Position numbers and translations under genes: made by a program. From Bacteroidales bacterium (lineage in GTDB: Bacteria > Bacteroidota > Bacteroidia > Bacteroidales > UBA932), in contig SFMU01000006.1 of the NCBI GenBank assembly GCA_004552965.1, positions 1 through 53,978 on the forward strand: DNA of 53,978 nt, written 5' to 3'. The stretch's first letter is position 1, and the number at the start of each line of letters is the position of its first letter. Positions 43,378-52,640 of the stretch are shown here, in pieces. The notes beneath the pieces were generated by a model. The model had not been told where the DNA came from, made no database searches, and saw only the letters and a program-made list of their open reading frames with translations.

Positions 43378-45696
43378 ATGGAAGGAAAGAATTTAGTCAT
43401 AGTCGAGTCTCCGTCGAAGGCGAAGACCATTCAGAAATTTCTGGGGGATGATTTCGTCGTGAAGTCAAGCATGGGCCATATCCGTGACCTCCAGGAGAAC
43501 AAGCTGAGTGTAGACATAGAACATGATTTTGCCCCGCAGTACGTGATTCCGGCGGACAAGAAAAGGATAGTCTCGGAACTGAAGAAGGCCGCCCAGGGCG
43601 CCAGCATGGTCTGGCTTGCATCCGATGAAGACCGCGAGGGAGAGGCCATTTCATGGCATCTGTTCGAGACACTCGGACTGAAGGAAGAGAACACGAAAAG
43701 GATCGTTTTCCACGAAATCACCAAGGATACCATACTTAACGCGGTCAACAACCCGAGGTCGATCGACATGAATCTGGTCAACGCCCAGCAGGCAAGAAGG
43801 GTGCTCGACCGGCTTGTCGGTTTCGAACTGTCGCCCGTGCTCTGGAGAAAGATCCAGCCGAAGCTCTCGGCGGGAAGGGTCCAGTCCGTGGCCCTGAAGC
43901 TTGTGGTAGAGAGGGAGAAGGAAATCATCGCCTTCAGGAACAAGTCCTTCTACAAGGTCGAAGCCGTCTTCCATCCGGAAGGCCTCGCCAAATCGGTAAA
44001 GGTCAAGGCGACCCTCGACACCAGGTTCCAGGACATCGACGAGGCAAGACAGTTCCTCCTGGACAGCGTAGGTGCCAGGTTCACGGTCTGCGATGTGGAA
44101 AAGAAGGAAGCCAGCCGGTGCCCGTCTGCTCCATTCACGACCTCCACGCTCCAGCAGGAGGCGGCGAGAAAGCTTCACTTCCCTGTGAGCGTGACCATGA
44201 GGATCGCCCAGCAGCTCTACGAGAGAGGTCTCATCACCTACATGCGTACCGACTCCACCAACCTCTCCGGTCTCGCGATAGCCACCTCGCGTGAATATAT
44301 CACCGCCAACTTCGGCCCTGAATATTCGACGACAAGGCAGTTCAAAACCCACAGCAAGGGCGCTCAGGAAGCCCATGAGGCAATCCGCCCTACCTTCATC
44401 GCCAACACGGAGATCGAAGGGACCGCACAGGAGAAGAAGCTCTACTCCCTCATCTGGAAGAGGACTGTCGCTTCCCAGATGGCAGATGCCAGGGTGCTGA
44501 ACACCACGATGAAGGTCGCTTCTGACAGAAGGAGCGAGAAATTCGGCCTCCAGGCCACCCAGGTCCTGTTCGACGGCTTCCTCAAGCTCTACATGGAAGG
44601 TACGGACGACCAGGATGTGGCGGACAGCGAGACAATGCTCCCGGACATCGGCGTGGGGACCCTGATGGAAGCGCAATCCATCGGCGCAGACTGCAAGTTC
44701 ACTCCTGCGCCACCGAGATATTCGGAAGCCACCCTCGTCAAGAAACTTGAAGAACTGGGAATAGGCCGCCCTTCCACATATGCCCCTACAATCGCGACCC
44801 TCACCACCGGCCGCGGCTACATCATCAAGGGCGACAAGGAGGGAAGGAAAGCCGAAGTCAGGAATCTCATCCTCGAGAACGGCTCCGTGAAAGAGGTCAC
44901 CAGGACCGAAACGATCGGAGCGGAAAGGGGCAAGCTTCTCCCGCAGGAAATCGGAATGATAGTCTCGGACTTCCTGGGAAGCAACTTCAGGGAGATCATG
45001 GACTATGACTTCACCGCCAATGTGGAAAAGGAATTCGACCAGGTTGCAGGCGGCGAGAAGTCCTGGAACAGCCTGATTTCAGCCTTCTACACACCTTTCC
45101 ACAAGAATGTGGACGAAGTGCTCGGAAACAACAGCTACAACAAGGTCTCCCGCGAGCTCGGAACCGACGAGGACGGTACGGTCTACACTGCCAAGTTCGG
45201 CAAGTTCGGTCCGTATGTCCAGAAAGGTGAAGGCGAAAATGCACAGTTCGCATCCCTGGGAAGAGGGCAGCTGATCGAGACGATCACGATCGAGGAGGCC
45301 AGGATACTCTTCCAGCTGCCGAGAACCGTCGGCGATTACCAGGGCATCCCTGTCATCGCGACCAAAGGCCGCTTCGGTCCATACATCAAGCACGGAGAAA
45401 AGAACTATTCGCTCCCGAAAGGCAACGATCCTGTCGCCGTCACCCTGGAACAGTGCATCGGGATCATCGAGGAAGGCAACAGCAAGACCGGGACCAATTC
45501 CGTCATCGCCGAGTTCACGGATGCCGACATCCAGGTCATCAGCGGACGCTACGGCCCGTACATCAAGCATGCAGGCTCAAACTACAAGCTGCCTCCGGGA
45601 ACGGATGCCCAGGCACTCACGGAAGAGGCCTGCAGGCAGATCATCGAGAATTCCAAGCCTACCGAAAAAGGCAGAAGAAGATACAGGAAATCCTAA
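43378..45696 (+). CDS. topA: DNA topoisomerase I
   Basis: TopA relaxes negatively supercoiled DNA by cutting one strand. The 772-residue protein begins MEGKNLVIVESPSKAKTIQ, the Toprim start with the catalytic Glu; DEDREGEA gives the metal-binding acidic triad. The active-site tyrosine is in YMRTDSTNLS (Tyr288). At the C-terminus three repeats of a GRFGPYIKHGEKNY type lie at about 600-765 in place of the zinc fingers of E. coli TopA, as is usual in Bacteroidetes. The start at 43378 is chosen because the upstream in-frame codons precede the conserved start. The Lrp-family gene follows after 12 nt. Confidence 0.96.
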   Translation: MEGKNLVIVESPSKAKTIQKFLGDDFVVKSSMGHIRDLQENKLSVDIEHDFAPQYVIPADKKRIVSELKKAAQGASMVWLASDEDREGEAISWHLFETLGLKEENTKRIVFHEITKDTILNAVNNPRSIDMNLVNAQQARRVLDRLVGFELSPVLWRKIQPKLSAGRVQSVALKLVVEREKEIIAFRNKSFYKVEAVFHPEGLAKSVKVKATLDTRFQDIDEARQFLLDSVGARFTVCDVEKKEASRCPSAPFTTSTLQQEAARKLHFPVSVTMRIAQQLYERGLITYMRTDSTNLSGLAIATSREYITANFGPEYSTTRQFKTHSKGAQEAHEAIRPTFIANTEIEGTAQEKKLYSLIWKRTVASQMADARVLNTTMKVASDRRSEKFGLQATQVLFDGFLKLYMEGTDDQDVADSETMLPDIGVGTLMEAQSIGADCKFTPAPPRYSEATLVKKLEELGIGRPSTYAPTIATLTTGRGYIIKGDKEGRKAEVRNLILENGSVKEVTRTETIGAERGKLLPQEIGMIVSDFLGSNFREIMDYDFTANVEKEFDQVAGGEKSWNSLISAFYTPFHKNVDEVLGNNSYNKVSRELGTDEDGTVYTAKFGKFGPYVQKGEGENAQFASLGRGQLIETITIEEARILFQLPRTVGDYQGIPVIATKGRFGPYIKHGEKNYSLPKGNDPVAVTLEQCIGIIEEGNSKTGTNSVIAEFTDADIQVISGRYGPYIKHAGSNYKLPPGTDAQALTEEACRQIIENSKPTEKGRRRYRKS

Positions 45697-45708
45697 AATC
45701 CAACGAAT

Positions 45709-46176
45709 ATGGCCACATATCACATCGATCAGGTAGACCAGAAAATACTCTCTTTCCTTGTCAACAATGCAAGGATGCCGTTCCTGGAGATCGCACGCGA
45801 ATGCGGAGTCTCCGGAGCTGCCATCCATCAGAGAGTCAAGAGACTGGAAAAGAACGGAGTAATCACCGGTTCCAGACTCATGGTCAAACCGCAGGCATTG
45901 GGACTGAATGTCTGCGCGTTCATCAGCATCAACATCTCGGAGGCTGACAAATACAACGAGGTCATCGCCAACCTGAAAAAGATTCCGGAGGTCGTGGAGT
46001 GTCATTTCGTGACAGGAAAGGCAGCCCTTCTTCTGAAGGTGTACTGCCTGGACAATGACCATCTTATGGAGATTCTCCTCAACACCATCCAGAACATCCC
46101 GCACATCCAGTCCACCGAAACGATGATTTCCCTCGACCAGTCGATCGAGCGTCAGGTCTGGGTAAAGAACTACTAG
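45709..46176 (+). CDS. Lrp/AsnC-family transcriptional regulator
   Basis: The 155-residue DNA-binding protein has an N-terminal winged helix-turn-helix (about 6-60; VDQKILSFLVNNARMPFLEI then SGAAIHQRVKRLEKNGVI) and a C-terminal RAM/AsnC ligand-binding domain (about 70-150; EVVECHFVTGKAALLLKV). Such regulators bind amino acids or related effectors and control metabolism genes. The ligand and targets cannot be told. It lies 12 nt after topA and its last 4 bp overlap the convergent ispD. Confidence 0.92.
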   Translation: MATYHIDQVDQKILSFLVNNARMPFLEIARECGVSGAAIHQRVKRLEKNGVITGSRLMVKPQALGLNVCAFISINISEADKYNEVIANLKKIPEVVECHFVTGKAALLLKVYCLDNDHLMEILLNTIQNIPHIQSTETMISLDQSIERQVWVKNY

Positions 46177-46904
46177 CGGACTGCCCTGTCCTGACAAGAC
46201 ACGATCATTTCCGCGAGAGCAAGATCTTCCGGGGTGGTCAGTTTGAAGTTGTACCTCTCTCCTTCGCAGAACGAGAGAGGTATTCCTTTTGCCATGGCAA
46301 CGGAAGCGTCATCGGTGAAAGCGACATCGAAGGCCTGTGAATATGCCGCCCTGAGGTCTTCCGCCCTGAAGAGCTGCGGAGTCTGCGCCCCGAAGATCCT
46401 CGAACGGTCCACCCTCTCCCCCACGCTTTCGGCCAGAATCTCGTTTCCGAGGTCATCCCGGACCCGGTCAAGCACCTTCAGCGTGTCAACCATAGGGACA
46501 ACGGGAATCAGAGCTCTGATCCTGCCCGACTCCATCTTTTCGAACATCCCGCGGACAAGGCTCTCCGAGACAAGTGGACGGACCCCGTCATGGATTGCCA
46601 CGACCGAGTCCTCCGGAACATGGGCAAGGGCGTTCCTGACCGAATGGAAGCGCGTGATTCCTCCGGTCACGATGGTCTGCGGGCAGTAGAACTCATTGTG
46701 CCGGCAATAGTCCTTCCAGAAAGGGATGTGGTCCTTGGGAAGGACGGTTATGACCTTGATGTCCGGACACGCCCGCACAAAGGCTTCTATAGTACGTCTG
46801 AGCACAGGTTTGCCGCCCAGTTCAAGGAACTGCTTCGGAACGGCAGCCCCCATCCGCACACCGCTTCCGGCAGCGGTTACAACCAATATTTTCTTTGCTT
46901 TCAT
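46173..46904 (-). CDS. ispD: 2-C-methyl-D-erythritol 4-phosphate cytidylyltransferase
   Basis: IspD transfers CMP to MEP in the MEP isoprenoid pathway. The 243-residue protein begins MKAKKILVVTAAGSGVRMG, the nucleotide-binding loop, and continues PKQFLELGGKPVL. The later VAIHDGVRPLVS and FTDDASVAMAKG motifs are typical. The closing KLTTPEDLALAE is the family signature. It is convergent with the Lrp gene (4-bp overlap) and divergent from mreB. Its pathway partner ispF lies at 4679, so the two are unlinked here. Confidence 0.96.
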   Translation of the reverse strand: MKAKKILVVTAAGSGVRMGAAVPKQFLELGGKPVLRRTIEAFVRACPDIKVITVLPKDHIPFWKDYCRHNEFYCPQTIVTGGITRFHSVRNALAHVPEDSVVAIHDGVRPLVSESLVRGMFEKMESGRIRALIPVVPMVDTLKVLDRVRDDLGNEILAESVGERVDRSRIFGAQTPQLFRAEDLRAAYSQAFDVAFTDDASVAMAKGIPLSFCEGERYNFKLTTPEDLALAEMIVSCQDRAVR

Positions 46905-46973
46905 ATTAAAACAAGTGAAAATACTACTTTTTTTGTATATTTACAATTTGAACAATTAGACTGAAAAACACAT

Positions 46974-47996
46974 ATGGCATTCTCTTTTCTGACTCAGGAG
47001 ATTGCTATGGACCTCGGAACCGCCAACACAGTCATCTTCTACAATGACGAGATTGCGCTTGACCAGCCGAGCATCGTAGCCATCGACAACAATACCCAGA
47101 AGTGCATCGCGATCGGACAGCAGGCAAAGCTGATGCACGAGCACACCAACCCGGGCATCAAGACGATCCGTCCACTGAGGAACGGTGTCATTGCCGACTT
47201 CAATGCTGCCGAGATGATGATCAAGGGCTTCATCAAGCAGGTGAACAGCAGGAGAAAATCCCTGTTCGCCCCCAACCTCAAGATCGTAGTCGGAATTCCA
47301 TCCGGTTCGACCCAGGTGGAGATCAGGGCCGTACGCGACTCCTGCGAGCATGCCGGAGGACGCGATGTCTACATCATCTATGAGCCTATGGCTGCCGCTC
47401 TCGGTATCGGACTCGATGTCGAAGCGCCGAAAGGCAACATGGTCGTCGACATCGGCGGCGGTACAGCCGAGATTGCCGTCATCTCACTCGGCGGCATCGT
47501 CCAGCAGGAAAGCGTCACCACGGCCGGCGACGTGTTCAACAGCGACATCCAGTACTACATGCGCCAGCAGCACAACATCAAGATCGGTGAGACAACCGCA
47601 GAGAAGATCAAGATCGCGGTCGGCGCGGTGATTCCGGAACTCGACGATGAACCGGAGCCTTATGTCGTCAATGGTCCGAACATCATGACTGCCCACCCTG
47701 TGGAAGCCACCGTGACCTACCAGGAGATAGCGCACTGCATCGACAAGTCGGTGGCCAAGCTCGAGTCCTCCATCCTGCACGTGCTGGAGATGACCCCTCC
47801 GGAGCTGTATTCGGACATCGTGGAGAACGGAATATTCCTGTCTGGCGGAGGTGCCCTCCTGCGTGGTCTCGCGAAGAGATTCACCGACAAGGTCAACATC
47901 CAGTTCCATGTCGCCGAGGATCCGCTCAGAGCAGTTGCCCGCGGAACCTGCATCGCTCTCAAGAAGACCTCTAACTACTCATTCCTGATGAGATAA
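46974..47996 (+). CDS. mreB: Rod shape-determining actin homologue MreB
   Basis: MreB forms filaments under the inner membrane that organise lateral cell-wall synthesis. The 340-residue protein has the actin-fold motifs: AMDLGTANTVIF (phosphate 1), NMVVDIGGGTAEIAV (phosphate 2) and GIFLSGGGALLRGL (adenosine). The start MAFSFLTQE gives a short amphipathic N-terminus suited to membrane binding. It is first in a compact plus-strand operon with mreC, mreD, mrdA and rodA; its stop overlaps the mreC start by 1 nt. The promoter in the AT-rich gap 46905-46973 is not resolved. Confidence 0.97.
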   Translation: MAFSFLTQEIAMDLGTANTVIFYNDEIALDQPSIVAIDNNTQKCIAIGQQAKLMHEHTNPGIKTIRPLRNGVIADFNAAEMMIKGFIKQVNSRRKSLFAPNLKIVVGIPSGSTQVEIRAVRDSCEHAGGRDVYIIYEPMAAALGIGLDVEAPKGNMVVDIGGGTAEIAVISLGGIVQQESVTTAGDVFNSDIQYYMRQQHNIKIGETTAEKIKIAVGAVIPELDDEPEPYVVNGPNIMTAHPVEATVTYQEIAHCIDKSVAKLESSILHVLEMTPPELYSDIVENGIFLSGGGALLRGLAKRFTDKVNIQFHVAEDPLRAVARGTCIALKKTSNYSFLMR

Positions 47997-48841
47997 TGGC
48001 AAGGTCAAGGTCCGTCGGAGCCAGAATCCTTTGCGCTGCGGTTTTCATTCTGCTGGAGACCGCGGCAATTGTTATGCTGAACCACAACAACAGCATGCAG
48101 AGGCTGTGGACAATGAGGCTTTCCCACGGATTCATGGCAAAGACCTGGGGGTTCACCCAGAAGGTCAGAGGCTATTTTTCCCTTGCGGGGCAGAATGAAG
48201 AGCTGGCGCTTGAAAACCACAGGCTCCGGGAAATGATCCGTGAATATGAGGATGCGGCGAAGGCAACCGACATCAGCCTGCAGAGCGTCACCCGGGATGA
48301 CGGCTTCGTCTATACCCCGGCCCAGATCATAAAGTCCGGCACCAACAGCCAGCACAACTACCTGATCCTGGACAAGGGAAGCGAGGACGGCATCGTCCAG
48401 AATTCCGGAATCATCTCGTCAAAAGGCGTGATCGGCATCGTGGATGCGGTCAGCCGGCACTATTCCTATGCCATTTCATTTCTGAACACTGAAGTCAACA
48501 TCAGCTCCCGGCTCGGCGGGACCGGAGCCGTCGGTCCTCTCGCCTGGGATGGGAAAAAAACGGACGGGGCGATCCTGAAGGAGATTCCGCTGCAGTACAG
48601 ATATTCACCGGGCGACACCGTGTACACGAGCGGCTATTCGGTGATTTTCCCTCCTGACATCCCGCTGGGAACCGCCGGGGATGCCAGCATCATCAACGGA
48701 GCGACGAACGAGATCACGGTCAATCTGTTCCAGGACTACACTGCACTCAAGTTCGTCACCATCGTGCGGAACACCCGGGCAGCCGAAATCGAGGCGCTCG
48801 AGCAGACAAGGGAAGACAAGGACAACAAGAGGAAACGATGA
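47996..48841 (+). CDS. mreC: Rod shape-determining protein MreC
   Basis: The 281-residue protein has one membrane helix (about 8-28), a short coiled coil (about 58-85; AGQNEELALENHRLREMI) and the periplasmic MreC beta-barrel pair (about 105-265) with NYLILDKGSEDGIVQNSGII and GAVGPLAWDG. It links MreB and the elongation-specific synthases RodA and PBP2. The start overlaps the mreB stop by one base (TAATG), and the end overlaps mreD as ATGA, so the operon is translationally coupled. The C-terminal tail is highly charged. Confidence 0.94.
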   Translation: MARSRSVGARILCAAVFILLETAAIVMLNHNNSMQRLWTMRLSHGFMAKTWGFTQKVRGYFSLAGQNEELALENHRLREMIREYEDAAKATDISLQSVTRDDGFVYTPAQIIKSGTNSQHNYLILDKGSEDGIVQNSGIISSKGVIGIVDAVSRHYSYAISFLNTEVNISSRLGGTGAVGPLAWDGKKTDGAILKEIPLQYRYSPGDTVYTSGYSVIFPPDIPLGTAGDASIINGATNEITVNLFQDYTALKFVTIVRNTRAAEIEALEQTREDKDNKRKR

Positions 48842-49350
48842 ACAAGGACGGACATATTCTTACTTACATCCTGTTTGTGGTTGCGCAGATGCTGCTGAGC
48901 AACTATTTCCACTTCACGCCTTACGTGATGCTGACCATCCTGCCCGTACTTGTCCTGTTCATCCACCCGAAGATAGGCACCGTCTGGGCGATGTTCATCG
49001 CGTTCGGGACAGGCCTTGCCGTCGACTGTTTCGCCGAAGGTCTCATAGGGATCAACGCCATGTCCCTTGTCCCCGTGGCCTTCCTGCGCCGCCCCCTGAT
49101 CGAGGCGATATTCGGCAATGAGCCTTTCGAGCTGGAGGAGTCCGTTTCCGTCAGGAAATACGGCGTGGCAAGGGTATCGCTCGCCGTGGTCGTGGTCCTC
49201 GCCATATTCATGATCATCTACACCGCCGCAGACTGCGCCGGGACAAGACCTTTCTGGTTCATCGCCGCGAAGTGCGGCGCTTCCATCGCTGCAAGCTACC
49301 TCTTGTCAATGCTCATCATCAATCAGCTGACCTATGGCGACAGAAGGTAG
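48838..49350 (+). CDS. mreD: Rod shape-determining protein MreD
   Basis: The 170-residue integral membrane protein has about five hydrophobic segments (first at about 8-35, last at about 145-165) and matches MreD in size, hydrophobicity and position. FGTGLAVDCFAEGLIGINAM resembles the conserved region of the family. It is part of the elongasome in the inner membrane. Its ATG overlaps the mreC stop (ATGA), and its end overlaps mrdA by 17 nt. Confidence 0.88.
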   Translation: MNKDGHILTYILFVVAQMLLSNYFHFTPYVMLTILPVLVLFIHPKIGTVWAMFIAFGTGLAVDCFAEGLIGINAMSLVPVAFLRRPLIEAIFGNEPFELEESVSVRKYGVARVSLAVVVVLAIFMIIYTAADCAGTRPFWFIAAKCGASIAASYLLSMLIINQLTYGDRR

Positions 49351-51181
49351 AAGCAGGAAACTGATCATCGGACTGGTGGTCGCTGCCTCCATCATCATGG
49401 GGAAGCTGTTCTACATCCAGATCATCGAGGACAAGTACAAGATCAACGCGTCCAACAACTCGATGGTCTATGACATCATCTACCCCACCAGAGGCATAAT
49501 CTACGACCGGAACGGGCAGATCATTGTCGGAAACAAGGTCGCCTATGACATCCTGGTCACTCCGAAAGAGGTCACCCCGTTCGACACCCTGATGCTTGCC
49601 GATGCGCTGGGGGTGTCCCCCGATTTCATCAGGGACAAGATGGCTGAATATGCCAGGAACCGAAGGAAGATCGGCTACCAGAGCATGGTGATGCTCAAGC
49701 AGATCAAGCCCGAGGCCTACATGAAGTTCGCCGAGATCCAGTACAACTTCCCGGGGTTCAGGGGACAGGTCCGAAGCATCCGCGACTATCCGTTCAATGC
49801 GGGAGGAAACCTTCTGGGATACGTCTCGGAGGTCGACCAGAAGTACATCGAGAAGCATCCTGGAGAGTACCGGCCGGGCGACTATGCCGGCAAAACCGGC
49901 ATCGAGGCGGCCAGGGAAAAGGAGCTGAGGGGAGAAAAGGGCTACCACATCTATCTGCGCAACTCCAGGAACCAGATCCAGCAGAGATTCAAGGATGGAG
50001 AATTCGACAAGGAGGCTATTCCCGGCAACGACATTGTCACGACCATCGACGCCGAACTGCAGCATTACGGGCAGATGCTGATGCAGAACAAAGTCGGCAG
50101 CGTAGTGGCCATCGAGCCACAGACCGGTGAGATTCTGACCCTTGTCTCAAGCCCCGGAATCGACGTGGAGATGCTTGCAGACATCGGGCAGCACTACGAC
50201 GAAATCGCCAGGGACCCGCACAAGCCGATGTTCAACAGGGCCGTGCAGGCCGCCTACCCTCCGGGTTCCGTCTTCAAGCTCGTCAACGGCCTTATCGGCT
50301 TGCAGGAGGGCACCCTGACCACAGAGAATGCCTACCCGTGCGCAGGAGGCTACCATTTCGGCAACCACAAGCTGGGCTGCCACAACCACAAGTCACCGCT
50401 CGCCCTCGAAGAGGCCGTCATGATGTCCTGCAATGCCTACTTCTGTTATGCCCTCCGCAATGTTCTCGAGAACAAGAAGTACAGCAACATCGGAGAGGCG
50501 CTCGACAAGTGGAATGAATATGTCCAGAGCTTCGGCTTCGGCCACAAGCTGGGAAGCGACTTCCCTGCTGAACTTGGAGGCACCCTGCCGACGTCGAAGA
50601 TGTACAACAAGCGCTACGGCGAGAACGGCTGGAAATTCACCACCATCATCTCCATCTCCATCGGTCAGGGAGAAATCGGTGTCACCCCGCTCCAGATAGC
50701 GAACCTGGCCGCCACGGTCGCCAATCGGGGATGGTACAGGATTCCGCACATCATCAAGTCCTCCGAGGGGGTGGAAATCGATCCGAAGTACAACGAGAAG
50801 CAGTACACGATGGTGGACACCACCAATTTCAAGAAGGTCATCAACGGCATGTGGAGGGCGGTCAACAGCGGCTACGGCTCGGGAGGTACTGCCTCCGTGG
50901 CAGCCGTCCCCGGTCTGGACATCTGCGGGAAGACCGGAACTGCACAGAATCCAAGAGGAGCGGACAATTCGGTCTTCATCTGCTTCGCGCCCAAGGACAA
51001 CCCGAAGATTGCGGTTGCCGCCTACATCGAGAATGCGGGGTTCGGAGCGACCTGGGCGGCTCCTATCGCCTCCCTGCTGATAGAGCAGTACCTCAACGGA
51101 GAGATAAGCGAAGAAAGGAAGGGACTTGAGAAAAGGGTCCTGGACGGCAATCTGATGAGCCGTGTAAAAGCTGAAAGATAA
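49334..51181 (+). CDS. mrdA: Penicillin-binding protein 2 (elongasome transpeptidase)
   Basis: The 615-residue class B penicillin-binding protein has one membrane helix (about 10-30), a pedestal domain starting YPTRGIIYDRNGQIIVGN, and a transpeptidase domain. Its three active-site motifs are intact: PPGSVFK (Ser312), SCN (in MMSCNAYF) and KTGTAQN. It crosslinks peptidoglycan during elongation and works with RodA, the next gene (3 nt downstream). The start overlaps mreD by 17 nt, and an MATEGRSRKL beginning fits the family. Confidence 0.96.
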   Translation: MATEGRSRKLIIGLVVAASIIMGKLFYIQIIEDKYKINASNNSMVYDIIYPTRGIIYDRNGQIIVGNKVAYDILVTPKEVTPFDTLMLADALGVSPDFIRDKMAEYARNRRKIGYQSMVMLKQIKPEAYMKFAEIQYNFPGFRGQVRSIRDYPFNAGGNLLGYVSEVDQKYIEKHPGEYRPGDYAGKTGIEAAREKELRGEKGYHIYLRNSRNQIQQRFKDGEFDKEAIPGNDIVTTIDAELQHYGQMLMQNKVGSVVAIEPQTGEILTLVSSPGIDVEMLADIGQHYDEIARDPHKPMFNRAVQAAYPPGSVFKLVNGLIGLQEGTLTTENAYPCAGGYHFGNHKLGCHNHKSPLALEEAVMMSCNAYFCYALRNVLENKKYSNIGEALDKWNEYVQSFGFGHKLGSDFPAELGGTLPTSKMYNKRYGENGWKFTTIISISIGQGEIGVTPLQIANLAATVANRGWYRIPHIIKSSEGVEIDPKYNEKQYTMVDTTNFKKVINGMWRAVNSGYGSGGTASVAAVPGLDICGKTGTAQNPRGADNSVFICFAPKDNPKIAVAAYIENAGFGATWAAPIASLLIEQYLNGEISEERKGLEKRVLDGNLMSRVKAER

Positions 51182-51184
51182 GAG

Positions 51185-52639
51185 ATGGGACAGAACTTTT
51201 CGGACAGAGGGCTCAAGAAGAGCATTGACTGGAAGCTGGTGATCACTTACCTGCTTCTGATCCTCATCGGCTGGGTCAACATCTATGCTTCCATCCACTC
51301 CGACGGGCCTTCATCGATCTTCGACTTCGGTTTCCGCTGCGGGAAGCAGTTCGTCTGGATCCTGACAGCGCTGGGACTGGCCGCACTGATTCTGTTCGTG
51401 TGCCCCGCCCGATTATGGGAGAGCGCATCCTTCCCGCTGTACCTCATCACACTGGTGCTTCTGGTAGCCGTCATATTCCTTGGCGTCGAAGTCAAAGGCT
51501 CGCGTTCATGGTTCGAATTCGGCCCGGTGAGATTCCAGCCTGCGGAGGTGTCCAAGATAACCACATCCCTTCTTCTGGCAACCCTGATGAGCCAGTCCGG
51601 TTTCAGGATAGACCGTTTCCGCGACCTGATGCTCACCGCTCTGGTCATCGGAGTCCCGATGCTCGTAATTCTGGGCGAGAGTGAAACCGGCTCAGCCCTG
51701 GTCTATGCGGGCTTCATATTCGTAATGTACAGGGAGGGCTTCTCGGGCTGGTGGATTGCCGCAATCGGGATAGCCATCCTGATGTTCGTCCTGACCCTGA
51801 CAGCCTCGCCGTACACAGCCATGATGGTCCTGATCGGCATCCTGATTGCATGCAATGCACTCAACAACCACAGAAGGTTCAATGTCATCATCGCCGTCAA
51901 CATCCTCGTTTTCGTCCTTCTGGCGCTTCTTCCGTGGGCGCTCGGCCAGATCGGGACCGAGGAAAGCTTCATCCGCAGGATAAAGCCTCTGTATGTCCTG
52001 ATAGGAATATGCGTGTGCGCAGTTCCGGTCTTCCTCGCCAAAGGCTTCAGGGAGAGGAACCGCTTCATTTCCCTGTCTGCCATTTCGGTTCTTGCCGGCA
52101 TTGCCCTGGTCTTCTCAGTCGACTACATCTTCAACGACATCCTCAAAGACCACCAGAGGAAGAGAATCGAAGTGCTTCTCGGAATGAAGGAGGACCCTTC
52201 AGGTGTCGGTTACAATGTCAACCAGTCGATGATAGCAATCGGGTCAGGGGGCTTGACCGGCAAGGGCTTCCTGAACGGCACCCAGACCACTTTCGGATTC
52301 GTGCCGGAACAGAGTACGGACTTCATCTTCTGCACCGTCGGCGAGGAATGGGGATTCATCGGCTGTCTTGTCGTGATTGCGCTGTATGTGTTCCTGATCT
52401 GGAGGCTGATCTACGATGCGGAGCAATGCCGGGAGGCTTTCACCAGGATATTCGGCTACTGTGTGGCCGCCTGCATATTCATGCATCTGTTCATCAATGT
52501 CGGAATGACCATCGGCCTGATGCCGGTAATCGGCATACCTCTGCCGCTTCTGAGCTATGGAGGCTCCAGTCTCTGGACTTTCACCGTGATGATTTTCATA
52601 TTCATTGCCCTCTACCGGCAAGAAAAAAAGTACTATTAG
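51185..52639 (+). CDS. rodA: SEDS peptidoglycan glycosyltransferase RodA
   Basis: RodA polymerises lipid II into glycan strands in the elongasome together with PBP2. The 484-residue protein has about ten membrane helices. It shows the family motifs GSRSWFEFGPVRFQPAEVSK, GESETGSALVY, FVPEQSTDFIFCTVGEEWG and PLLSYGGSS. A loop of about 90 residues between the middle helices is longer than in E. coli RodA, as in other Bacteroidetes. It lies 3 nt after mrdA and 1 nt before the next lipoprotein, and it ends the rod-shape operon core. Confidence 0.96.
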   Translation: MGQNFSDRGLKKSIDWKLVITYLLLILIGWVNIYASIHSDGPSSIFDFGFRCGKQFVWILTALGLAALILFVCPARLWESASFPLYLITLVLLVAVIFLGVEVKGSRSWFEFGPVRFQPAEVSKITTSLLLATLMSQSGFRIDRFRDLMLTALVIGVPMLVILGESETGSALVYAGFIFVMYREGFSGWWIAAIGIAILMFVLTLTASPYTAMMVLIGILIACNALNNHRRFNVIIAVNILVFVLLALLPWALGQIGTEESFIRRIKPLYVLIGICVCAVPVFLAKGFRERNRFISLSAISVLAGIALVFSVDYIFNDILKDHQRKRIEVLLGMKEDPSGVGYNVNQSMIAIGSGGLTGKGFLNGTQTTFGFVPEQSTDFIFCTVGEEWGFIGCLVVIALYVFLIWRLIYDAEQCREAFTRIFGYCVAACIFMHLFINVGMTIGLMPVIGIPLPLLSYGGSSLWTFTVMIFIFIALYRQEKKYY

Positions 52640-52640
52640 G

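Noticed and set aside
43651..44676. Minus-strand reading frame of 341 codons
   Set aside because: It is antisense to topA over its catalytic core and shows no domain or signal sequence.
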